From contig NW_026577903.1 in NCBI RefSeq assembly GCF_029407905.1, forward strand, positions 992,001-1,056,000: DNA of 64,000 nucleotides. Reading direction: 5' to 3'. The translations under genes and the position numbers were made by a program. The DNA is from Bubalus kerabau. Lineage: Eukaryota > Chordata > Mammalia > Artiodactyla > Bovidae. Of this stretch, positions 47,924 to 59,347 are shown piece after piece (positions within the stretch are counted from its first letter, which is position 1; the number at the start of each line of letters is the position of its first letter). Under the pieces are notes generated by a model. That model saw nothing but the letters and a program-made list of their open reading frames with translations, was not told the origin of the DNA and did not search any database.

Positions 47924-48162
47924 GGACCCTCGGTGTTCTCCTCGAGGGAACCCAGCGTGTCGGGGAACTTTTGCGGTCGCATCAAGGGTGTCAAGTACCG
48001 TGTCGCCCTTCAGGGCGGAACATGGGACTTCCCTGGAGACACCGGGAAGTTTGGTGTTCCCCTGGAGTGAGACCAGTATGTTGGGGAACTTTGGGGTCGC
48101 ATCAAGGGTGCCAAGTAGCATTTCGAACTTTAAGATGGAACGTGGGACTTCTCTTGAGACTC
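47924..48162 (+). repeat. Internal duplication (about 120 bp x 2) in HOR monomer 7, copy B
   Basis: Counterpart of 30,598-30,836 at offset 17,326, with the same junction and the same chimeric change of monomer type. Confidence 0.8.
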
Positions 48163-51100
48163 TAGCTGGCAAGGGCCTCATATTGCGATGAAGGGGGAAC
48201 CACATGGTTTTTAAGACTTGAGGCTGAATTCTCGAATTACGATGGGAAATTTAGACTTCCTCTTGTGTTGACCGTGGGAAGACCAATCTTCCATTCAAAT
48301 TGTGAGGGAGAGATGGAGGTTGCTCTCGAGTCACTGTAGGGCAAAATAGACCTCATCTAGGCTTGTGTCTAGGACATAATGTTCCACTCCAGGGTCGACA
48401 GGGATCTCGGGGTTGCATTCCAAACTCACCCGGGGAGTCAGGCCTCGTCTCCAGGGAAGCAAAGGACTCCGCTCTCCTCTCGAGTCGCACCGGGTATTTC
48501 TAGGACCCATCTGAGTGGCCTAAAGGGAGTCAATACTCCTGTGAAGTTTGGAGAGAGGACCAGGAATTGCTCTCCAGGTCAGGCAGGAAAAGAAGGCCCC
48601 CATCTCTCCTTGACGGGGGCATCTTGTGGTTTTTCTCGAACTGCGGCGCCAGTGTGGGTTTTCTCACGAGGTACGATGGGGTACTCAGGGAGCCTCTTGT
48701 GTGGTACTAGGGAAGTCAGTTTTCCTGCTCATGGGGAGGGGAGCGCGTCCTTGCTCTGGAGTCATGGTAGGGGAATCGGGCATCAAGAGACGTTGAAAAA
48801 GGACTCTCCAAGTCTTTCTCGGGTTACTTCTGGAAACTCTGGGTTCCCTCGACTTGTGCCAGTGACCTCAGGTAGCTTCTCACGGAGCCTCTGAGAATTC
48901 AGGGATACTGTGGTGTTGGGAGGGGCCTCTCGGGACACCACTGAGTTTGGTTCAATGGAAGAGGGCCTCTTCTCTAGTTGAGGCAGGAACCTCAGGGTTC
49001 CTCTCCATTTCTGACTCCAATTGCAGGGTCCCTGAAGAGTTGGGACAGGAGTGTAAGGCCTCGTCTTGTGTGAAGGAATGCAACTTCACTTGCCTCTAGA
49101 GTTGTTCACGAGGTGACAGTCCACATTTGGAGCTGTGAGTGGAATCTGCGGGTTTTTCCAGACGATGCATGGGGATGTCAGTGTCCCTTCGTGTTGTGCC
49201 TTCATCCACAGGGTTGCCTTCGAAGAGATGTCCGGGCATCAGGTTCTTATCTAGAGTGGACCGGGAATTCGGGATCTTTCAGCATGTGGCACCAACCATG
49301 AGGCTACTTTTCGAATTTCCTCATGAGACCGGCCTCATCCGGAGGTTCGCGGGGAACGTCGGGAACCCCTTGCAGGCAAAACATGGGAATCGACCCTTCT
49401 GTCGCGATCAGGAGGGGTGAAGGGGCTCACAGGAAGTGGTGCCGTGAACTTTGGTGTTTCCCTCGAGTGAGACCGGTATGTCAGGGAACTTTGGGGGTCG
49501 CATCAAGGGTGCCAAGTACCGTTTTGTACTTCAGGATGGAACGTGGGACTTCCCTTGATACGCTGTAGCGACCAAAGGCCTCATCTTGCGATGACGGGGG
49601 AGCCACGTGGTTTTTCTCGAGTTGCGGCGGGATTCTCGAGTTACGACGGGGATTTCAGGCTTCCTCTTGTGTTGGGCCAGGGAAGTCCAATCATCCATTC
49701 GAGTTGCGAGGGAGAGCTGGGGGTTGCGCTCGAGTCACTGCAGGGCAAAGGAGACCTCATCTAGGCTTGTGTCCAGGACCTAATGTTCCTCTCCAAGGGC
49801 CACAGGGATCTCAGGTTTGCATTCCAGACTCACCCAGGGAGTCAGGCCTCATGTCGAAGGGAAGCAAAGGACTCCGCTCTCCTTTCGAGTCGCGACGGGC
49901 ACCTCTTGGAGCCCACTTTGTGGCCTCAAGGGAGTCAAGCGTCCTGTGAAGTTTGGAGAGAGGACTTGGGACTGCTCTCCAGGCCATGCAGGAAAAGATG
50001 TCCCTCATCTCGCGATGACGGAGGGATCTTGTGGGTTTTCTCGAGCTGCGGCGCCAGTGTGGGGTTTCACACGAGGCACGACGGGGAGCTCAGGGAGCCT
50101 CTCGTGTGGCGCCAGGGAAGTCAGGTCTCCATGTGCGTGGCGAGGGGGAGCGCATTATTGCTCTCGAGCTATGGTAGGGGAATCTGACCTCAAGACACAT
50201 TGAAGAAGGACTCTCGAGGTCTTTCTTCGGTTGTGGCAGGAAACCCTTATTTCCCTCGACTTTTGCCGATGGTCTCAAGGAGCTTCTCAGAATGCCTATG
50301 AGAAGTCAGGGATACTGTGGAGATGGGAGGGGCCTCTCGGGACTCCACTGGGTTTGTTTTCATGGAAGAGGGCCTCATCTCGGGTTGAGGCAGGAACCTC
50401 AGGTTTCCTCTCCATTTCTGACTCAGATCGAAGTGTGCCTGCAGAGTTGGGATTGGATACTCAGGCCTCGTCTTGTCTGAGGAAGGGAACTCCGCTTTCC
50501 TCTCTCATTGTTTAAGGGGTGACAGGCCAGTTGTGGAGCTGTATGTGGATCCTGCGGGGTTTTCCGGACGATGAACAGGGTTGCCAGTGCCCCTTCGTGT
50601 AGTGCCTTCATCCACAGGGTTGCCTTAGAAGAGGTGTCTGGGCATCGGGTTCTTATCAAGAGCAAGACCGAGAAATCGGGGTCTTTTGGCACGTGGCACC
50701 AACACGAGGCTACGTCTCGAATTTCTTCGTGAGACTGGCCTCATCCTGAGGTGCGCCATGAAGGTCGGGAACGCCTTCTAGACAAAGCAGGGGGATCGAC
50801 CTTCCTGCCGTGATCAGGAGCGGAGAAGGGGCTCAAATGAAGTGGTGCCAGGAACTTCGGTGTTCCCTTGGAGTGAGACCGGTATATTGGGGAACTTTTG
50901 GGGTCGCATCAAGGGTGCCAAGTAGCATTTCGAAATTTATGACGAAACATGGGACTTCTCTTGAGACTCTGTAGCGGGCAAAGGCGTCATATTGCGATGA
51001 ATGGAGAACCACGTGGTTTTTAAGAGTTGCGGTGGGATTCTCGAGTTACAACGGGAAATTCAGACTTCCTCTTGTGTTGGCCCAGTGAAGACCAATCTTC

Positions 51101-54100
51101 CATTCGAATTGCAAGGGAGAGATGGGTGTTGCTCTCGAGTCACTGTAGGGCAAAATAGACCTCATCTAGGCTTTTGTCCAGGACATAATGTTCCTCTCCA
51201 GGGGCAACAGGGATCTCGGGGTTGCATTCCAGACTCACCCGAGGTAAGGCCTCGCCTCGAGGGGAAACAAAGTACTCTGCTCTCCTCTCAAGTCGCGACA
51301 GGTATCTCTTGGAGCCCATTGAGTGGCCTAAAGGGAGTAAAGCCTCCTGTGAAGTTTGGAGAAAAGACCAGGGATTGCTCTCCAGGTCAGGCAGGAAAAG
51401 AAGTCCCCAATCTCGCGATGACGGTGGGTTTTCCCGAGCTGCGGCGCCAGTGTGGGGTTTCTCACGAGGTATGACGGGGAGCTCAGGGAGCCTTTCATGT
51501 GGCGCCAGGGAAGTCAGGTGTCCATGCGCATGGCGAGGGGGAGCGTGTCATTGCTCTCGAGTCATGGTAGGGGAATCCGTCCTCAAGACGCGTTGAAGAC
51601 GGACTCTTGAGGTCTTTCTCGGGTTGCGGCAGGATACCCTGTGTTCTCTCGACTTGTGCCGGTGACCTCAGGGAGTTGCTCAGGGTGCCTCTGAGAAGAC
51701 ACTGATACTGTGGAGTTGGGAGGGGCCTCTCGGGACTCCACTGGGTGTGGTATAATACAAGAGGGCCTCATCTCGTGTTGAGGAAGGAACCTCAGGGTTC
51801 CTCTCCATTTCAGACTCCGATCTCAGGATTCCTGCAGAGTTGGGACAGGAGAGTCAGGCCTCGTATTCTGTGGAGAAATGAAACTTAGCTTGCCTCTCGA
51901 GTTGTTCACGAGGTAACAGGTCACTTGTCGAGCTGTATGTGGAACCTGCAGAATTTTCCAAAAGACGCACGGGTGTTCAGGGTCCCTCCTTGTTGTGCCT
52001 TCATCCTACGGGATGCATTCCAAGGCGTGTACGGGCATCGGGTTCTTAATAGCTGACCGGGAAATGGGGTCTTTCCGCATGTGGCACCACCCACGAGGCT
52101 ACATCTCCAATTTCCTCGTGAGACAGGCCTCATCCTGATGTGCGCTGGGAAGATCGGTAACCCCTTCCACACAAAGCAGGAGAAAAGACACTCCTGTTGC
52201 AATCAGGAGGGGAGAAGGGGCTCAAATGATGTGGTGCGGGGAACATGGGTGTTACCCTCGAGTGAGGCCTCTATGTTGGGGAACTTTGGGGGTGCCATCA
52301 TGGGTGCCAAGTACCGTTTTGCACTTCAGTAGGAACGTGGGACTTCTTTTGAGACGCTGTGGCGGGCAAGGGCCTCATGCTGCGAAGACGATGGAACCAC
52401 GTGGTTTTACTCGAGTTGCGGCGGGATTCTCGAGTTACGACGTGGATTTCAGGCTTCCTCTTGTGTTAGCCCTGGGAAGCCCAAACTTCCCTTCGAGTTG
52501 CGAGGGAAAGCTGGATGTTGTGCTCGAATCACTGCAAGGCCAAAGAGACCTCATCTAGGCGTGTGTCCAGGACCTAATAGTCCTCTCAAGGGAAGACAAG
52601 CATCTCGGGATTGCACTCCAGACTCCCCCGGGGAGTCAGGCCTCGCCTCGAGGGGAAGCAAAGGACTGCGCTCTCCTCTCGAGCCGCGACGCAGATCTCT
52701 TGGAGCCCACTGAGTCGCCTCAAGGGAATCCATCCTACTCTTCAGTTTGGAGAGAGGACTCGGGATTGCTCTTCAGGCCAGGCAGGAAAAGAAGTCCCTC
52801 AGCTCGCGAGGACGGGGGCGTCTCAGGGGTTTCCTCGAGCTGCGGCGCCCGTGGGGGTTTTCTCCCGAGGCACGACGAGGACCTCAGGGAGCCTCTCGTG
52901 CGGCGCCAGGGAAGCCAGGTCTGCATGCGCTAGGCGAGGGGGAGCGCATCATTGCTCTCTAGTCCAGAGAGGGGACAAGGGCCTCAAGACACTTTGAAGA
53001 AGGACTATCGAGGTCTTTCTCGAGTGGTTGCAGGAAACCCTCATTTCCCTCGACTTCTGCAGGGGACCTGAGGGAACTTCCCAGGGTGCCCCTGAGAGGT
53101 GAGGGATGCTGTGGAGTTAGCGGGGCCTCTCGGGACTCCGCTGTGGTTGGCGCAATGGAAGAGGGCCTCATCTCGAGGGGAGGCAGGAACCTCAGGCTTC
53201 CTCTCTGTTTCTGACTTCGACCCTCCGACCTCAGGGTCCCTGCAGAGTTGGGAGCGGAGAGTTAGGCCTCGTCTTGTCTGAGGAAGGGAACTCCGCTTGC
53301 CTCTCGAGTTGCTCAGGGGGTCTCAGGCCCCTCTTCGAGCTGTGTGTGGAACCCACGGGTGTTTCTGGACGATGCACGGGAGTGTCAGTGCCCCTTCGTG
53401 TTGTGCCTTCACCCACAGGGTTGCCTTCGAAGAGGTGTCCGTGCAACGGGTTCTTCTCAAGAGTGGACCGGGAAATCGAGGTCGATCGGCATGTGGCACC
53501 ACCCCCGTGGCTCATCTCGAATTTCCTTGTGCGGATGGCCTCATCCTGAGATGCGCCGGGAAGGGCGGGAATCCCTTCCAGACGACGCAGGGGAATCGAC
53601 ACTCCTGTCGCCATCAGGAGGGGAGAAGGGGCTCAGATGAAGTGGTGTCGGGACCCTCAGTGTTTCCCTCGAGGGAACCCGGTGTGTCGGGGAACTTCTG
53701 GGGGTCGCATGAAAGGTGTCAGGTACTGTTTCGCACTTCAGGACGGAAACTGGGACTTCCCTTGAGACGCCATAGCGGACAAGAGGCTCATCTTGCAAAG
53801 ACGTTGGAACCACGTGGTTTTCCTCGAGTTGCGGCGGGATTCTCGAGTTACGACGGGGATCTCAGGCTTCCTCTTGGGTTGGCCCTAGGAAGCCCAATCT
53901 TCTCCTCGAGTGAGAGGGAAAGCTGGGGGTTGCGCTCGAGTCACTGCAGGGCCGAAGAGACCTCACTTAGGCGTGTGTCCGGAACCTAATATTCCTCTCC
54001 AGGGAAGGCAGGGATCTCGGGGTTGCATTCCAGGCTCCCCCGGGGAGTCAGGCCTCGTCTCGAGGGGAAGCCAAGGACTCCGCCCTCCTCTCGAGTCGCG

Positions 54101-56877
54101 ACGCGGGTCTCTGGGAGCCCCCTGAGCGGCCTCAAGGGAGTCCAGCCTCCTCTTCAGTTTGGAGACAGGACCCGGGATTGCTCTCCAGGCCATGCAGGAA
54201 AAGAAGGCCCACAGCTAGCGAGGACGGGGGCGTCTCAGGGGTTTCCTCGAGCTGCGGCGCCCGTGGGGGATTTCTCCCGAGGCACGACGAGGATCTCAGG
54301 GAGCCTCTCGTGCGGCACCAGGGAAGTCAGGTCTCCATGCGCGTGGCGAGGGGGAGCGCGTCCTGGCTCTCGAGTCACGGGAGGGGACTAGGGCCTCGAG
54401 ACGCGTTGAAGAAGGACTCTCGAGGTCTTTCTCGGGGGGCGGCGGGAAACCCTCGTTTCCCTCGCCTTCTGCCGGGGACCTTAGGGAACTTCCCAGGGTG
54501 CCTCCGAGAGGCGAGGGATCCTGTGGAGGTGGCGGGGCCCCTCGGGACTCCGCTGGGTCTGGCGCAACGGAAGAGGGCCTCACCTCGAGGGGAGGCAGGA
54601 ACCTCAGTCTTCCTCTCCGTTTCGGACTCCGACCGCAGGGTCCATGCAGAGTTGGGACAGGAGAGTCAGGCCTCGTCTTGTCTGAGGAAGGGAACTCCGC
54701 TGGCCTCTCGAGTTGCTCAGGGGGCCTCAGGCCCCTTGTCGAGCTGTGTGTGGAACCCGCGGGTCTTTGCGGACAATGCCCGGGGGTGGCAGTGCCCCTT
54801 CGTGTTGTGCCTTCACCCACAGGGTTGACTTCGAAGAGGGGTCCGGGCCTCGGGTCCTTCTCAAGAGCGAACCGGGGAATCGGGGGCGTTCAGCATGTGG
54901 CCCCACTCACGTGGCTCGTCTCGAATTTCCTCGTGAGACCGGCCTCATCCTGAGGTGCGCCGGGAAGGCCGGGAACCCCTTCCAGACCACGCAGGGGAAT
55001 CGCCTCTCCTGTCGCGATCAGGAGGGGAGAAGGGGCTCAGGGGAAGCGGTGCCGGGACCCTCGGTGTTCCCCTCGGGGGACCCCGACGTGTCGGGGGACT
55101 TTTGGGGGTCGCAGGAAGGCTGTCAGGGACCGTTGCGCCCTTCAGGGCGGAACAGGGGACTTCCCTTGAGACGCCGTCACGGGCAAGGGCCTCATCTTGC
55201 CAAGAGGTGGGAACCACGTGCTTTTTCTCGAGTTGCGGCGGCCTTCTCGAGTTACGACGGGGATCTCAGCCTTCCCCTTGGGTTGGCCCTGGGAAGCCCA
55301 ATCTTCCCCTCGGGTTGCGAGGGAAAGCTGGGGGTTGCGCTCGAGTCACTGCAGGGCCGAAGAGACCTCAACTAGGCGTGTGTCCGGGACCTAATATTCC
55401 TCTCCAGGGAAGGCAGGGATCTCGGGGTTGCATTCCAGGCTCCCCCGGGGAGTCAGGCCTCGTCTCGAGGGGAAGCCAAGGACTCTGCTCTCCTCTCGAG
55501 TCGCGACGCGGGTCTCTTGGAGCCCCCTGAGCGGCCTCAAGGGAGTCCCGCTTCCTCTTCCGTTTGGAGAGAGTACCCGGCATTGCTCTCCAGGCCATGC
55601 AGGAAAAGAAGGCCCTCAGCTCGCGAGAACGGGGGCGTCTCAGGGGTTTCCTCGAGCTGCGGCGCCCATGGGGGTTTTCTCCCGAGGCACGACGAGGATC
55701 TCAGGGAGCCTCTCGTGCGGCGCCAGGGAAGTCAGGTCTCCATGCGCGTGGCGAGGGGGAGCGCGTCCTGGCTCTCGAGTCACGGGAGGGGACTAGGGCC
55801 TCGAGACGCGTTGAAGAAGGACTCTCGAGGTCTTTCTCGGGGGGCAGCGGGAAACCCTCGTTTCCCTCGCCTTCTGCCGGGGACCTTAGGGAACTTCCCA
55901 GGGTGCCTCTGAGAGGCGAGGGATCCTGTGGAGGTGGCGGGGCCCCTCGGGACTCCGCTGGGTCTGGCGCAACGGAAGAGGGCCTCACCTCGAGGGGAGG
56001 CAGGAAGCTCAGTCTTCCTCTCCGTTTCGGACTCCGACCGCAGGGTCCCTGCAGAGTTGGGACAGGAGATTCAGGCCTCGTCTTGTCTGAGGAAGGGAAC
56101 CCCGCTGGCCTCTCGAGTTGCTCAGGGGGCCTCAGGCCCCTCGTCGAGCTGTGTGTGGAACCCGCGGGTCTTTGCGGACGATGCCCGGGGGTGGCAGTGC
56201 CCCTTCGTGTTGTGCCTTCACCCACAGGGTTGCCTTCGAAGAGGGGTCCGGGCCTCGGGTCCTTCTCAAGAGCGGACCAGGGAATCGGAGGCGTTCGGCA
56301 TGTGGCCCCACCCACGTGGCTCGTCTCGAATTTCCTCGTGAGACCGGCCTCATCCTGAGGTGCGCCGGGAAGGCCGGGAACCCCTTCCAGACAACGCAGG
56401 GGAATCGCCTCTCTTGTCGCGATCAGGAGGGGAGAAGCGGCTCAGAGGAAGCGGTGCCGGGACCCTCGGTGTTCCCCTCGGGGGACCCCGACGTGTTGGG
56501 GGACTTTTGGGGGTCGCAGGAAGGCTGTCAGGGACCGTTGCGCCCTTCAGGGCGGAACAGGGGACTTCCCTTGAGACGCCGTCACGGGCAAGGTCCTCAT
56601 CTTGCCAAGAGGTGGGAACCACGTGGTTTTTCTCGAGTTGCGGCGGCATTCTCGAGTTACGACGGGGATCTCAGCCTTCCCCTTGGGTTGGCCCTGGGAA
56701 GCCCAATCTTCCCCTCGGGTTGCGAGGGAAAGCTGGGGGTTGCGCACGAGTCACTGCAGGGCCGAAGAGACCTCAACTAGGCGTGTGTCCGGGACCTAAT
56801 ATTCCTCTCCAGGGAAGGCAGGGATCTCGGGGTTGCATTCCAGGCTCCCCCGGGGAGTCAGGCCTCGTCTCGAAGGG

Positions 56878-59347
56878 AAGCCAAGGACTCTGCTCTCCTC
56901 TCGAGTCGCGACGCGGGTCTCTTGGAGCCCCCTGAGCGGCCTCAAGGGAGTCCAGCCTCCTCTTCCGTTTGGAGAGAGTACCCGGGATTGCTCTCCAGGC
57001 CATGCAGGAAAAGAAGGCCCTCCGCTCGCGAGAACGGTGGCGTCTCAGGGGTTTCCTCGAGCTGCGGCGCCCATGGGGGTTTTCTCCCGAGGCACGAAGA
57101 GGATCTCAGGGAGCCTCTCGTGCGGCGCCAGGGAAGTCAGGTCTCCATGCGCGTGGCGAGGGGTAGCGCGTCCTGGCTCTCGAGTCACGGGAGGGGACTA
57201 GGGCCTCGAGACGCGTTGAAGAAGGACTCTCGAGGTCTTTCTCGGGGGGCAGCGGGAAACCCTCGTTTCCCTCGCCTTCTGCCGGGGAGCTTAGGGAACT
57301 TCCCAGGGTGCCTCTGAGAGGCGAGGGATCCTGTGGAGGTGGCGGGGCCCCTCGGGACTCCGCTGGGTCTGGCGCAACGGAAGAGGGCCTCACGTCGAGG
57401 GGAGGCAGGAACCTTAGGCTTCCTCTCCGTTTCGGACTCCGACCGCAGGGTCCCTGCAGAGTTGGGACAGGAGAGTCAGGCCTCGTCTTGTCTGAGGAAG
57501 GGAACCCCGCTGGCCTCTCGAGTTGCTCAGAGGGCCTCAGGCCCCTCGTCGAGCTGTGTGTGGAACCCGCGGGTCTTTGCGGACGATGCACGGGGGTGGC
57601 AGTGCCCCTTCGTGTTGTGCCTTCACCCACAGGGTTGCCTTCGAAGAGGGGTCCGGGCCTCGGGTCCTTCTCAAGAGCGGACCAGGGAATCGGAGGCGTT
57701 CGGCATGTGGCCCCACCCACGTGGCTCGTCTCGAATTTCCTCGTGAGACCGGCCTCATCCTGAGGTGCGCCGGGAAGGCCGGGAACCCCTTCCAGACCAC
57801 GCAGGGGAATCGCCTCTCCTGTCGCGATCAGGAGGGGAGAAGGGGCTCAGAGGAAGCGGTGCCGGGACCCTCAGTGTTCCCCTCAGGGGACCCCGGCGTG
57901 TCGGGGGACTTTTGGGGGTCGCAGGAAGGCTGTCAGGGACCGTTTCGCCCTTCAGGGCGGAACAGGGGACTTCCCTTGAGACGCCGTCACGGGCAAGGGC
58001 CTCATCTTGCCAAGAGGTGGGAACCACGTGGTTTTTCTCGAGTTGCGGCGGCATTCTCGAGTTACGACGGGGATCTCAGCCTTCCCCTTGGGTTGGCCCT
58101 GGGTAGCCCATTCTTCCCCTCGGGTTGCGAAGGAAAGCTGGGGGTTGCGCTCGAGTCACTGCAGGGCCGAAGAGACCTCACCTAGGCGTGTGTCCGGGAC
58201 CTAATGTTCCTCTCCAGGGAAGGCAGGGATCTCGGGGTTGCATTCCAGGCTCCCCCGGGGAGTCAGGCCTCGTCTCGAGGGGAAGCCAAGGACTCTGCTC
58301 TCCTCTCGAGTCGCGACGCGGGTCTCTTGGAGCCCCCTGAGCGGCCTCAAGGGAGTCCAGCCTCCTCTTCCGTTTGGAGAGAGTACCCGGGATTGCTCTC
58401 CAGGCCATGCAGGAAAAGAAGGCCCTCCGCTCGCGAGAACGGTGGCGTCTCAGGGGTTTCCTCGAGCTGCGGCGCCCATGGGGGTTTTCTCCCGAGGCAC
58501 GAAGAGGATCTCAGGGAGCCTCTCGTGCGGCGCCAGGGAAGTCAGGTCTCCATGCGCGTGGCGAGGGGTAGCGCGTCCTGGCTCTCGAGTCACGGGAGGG
58601 GACTAGGGCCTCGAGACGCGTTGAAGAAGGACTCTCGAGGTCTTTCTCGGGGGGCAGCGGGAAACCCTCGTTTCCCTCGCCTTCTGCCGGGGAGCTTAGG
58701 GAACTTCCCAGGGTGCCTCTGAGAGGCGAGGGATCCTGTGGAGGTGGCGGGGCCCCTCGGGACTCCGCTGGGTCTGGCGCAACGGAAGAGGGCCTCACGT
58801 CGAGGGGAGGCAGGAACCTTAGGCTTCCTCTCCGTTTCGGACTCCGACCGCAGGGTCCCTGCAGAGTTGGGACAGGAGAGTCAGGCCTCGTCTTGTCTGA
58901 GGAAGGGAACCCCGCTGGCCTCTCGAGTTGCTCAGAGGGCCTCAGGCCCCTCGTCGAGCTGTGTGTGGAACCCGCGGGTCTTTGCGGACGATGCACGGGG
59001 GTGGCAGTGCCCCTTCGTGTTGTGCCTTCACCCACAGGGTTGCCTTCGAAGAGGGGTCCGGGCCTCGGGTCCTTCTCAAGAGCGGACCAGGGAATCGGAG
59101 GCGTTCGGCATGTGGCCCCACCCACGTGGCTCGTCTCGAATTTCCTCGTGAGACCGGCCTCATCCTGAGGTGCGCCGGGAAGGCCGGGAACCCCTTCCAG
59201 ACCACGCAGGGGAATCGCCTCTCCTGTCGCGATCAGGAGGGGAGAAGGGGCTCAGAGGAAGCGGTGCCGGGACCCTCAGTGTTCCCCTCAGGGGACCCCG
59301 GCGTGTCGGGGGACTTTTGGGGGTCGCAGGAAGGCTGTCAGGGACCG
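56878..59347 (+). repeat. Two adjacent near-identical satellite I monomers
   Basis: From about 56,878 to 57,942 and from 58,283 to 59,347 I found no difference on reading (offset 1,405). Shared rare variants include CCGCTCGCGAGAACGGTGGC, GGCACGAAGAGG and GAGGGGTAGCGCG. They diverge at GACCGTTTCGCCC versus GACCGTTGCGCCC (about 57,943 and 59,348). This is the youngest duplication visible in the window. Confidence 0.8.

Larger units (their letters stand above)
38046..55375 (+). repeat. Satellite I 12-monomer higher-order repeat, copy B (about 17.33 kb)
   Basis: Monomer starts are at about 38,552, 39,871, 41,287, 42,707, 44,541, 45,945, 47,347, 48,863, 50,272, 51,664, 53,067 and 54,477. Each corresponds to a copy A monomer in the same order. 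The copies look about 98-99% identical through most of their length; sampled stretches of 60-100 bp show zero to two differences. It is 60-odd bp shorter because one block (39,556-39,869) has been replaced by a shorter homogeneous-type segment. Both internal duplications are retained, so they predate the 17-kb duplication. No gene. Confidence 0.88.

Noticed and set aside
55564..56358. 264-codon open frame with an overlapping 204-codon frame on the other strand (55,701-56,315)
   Set aside because: Same repeat-derived openness. Both strands are open at once and neither shows a domain, conserved start context or splice structure.
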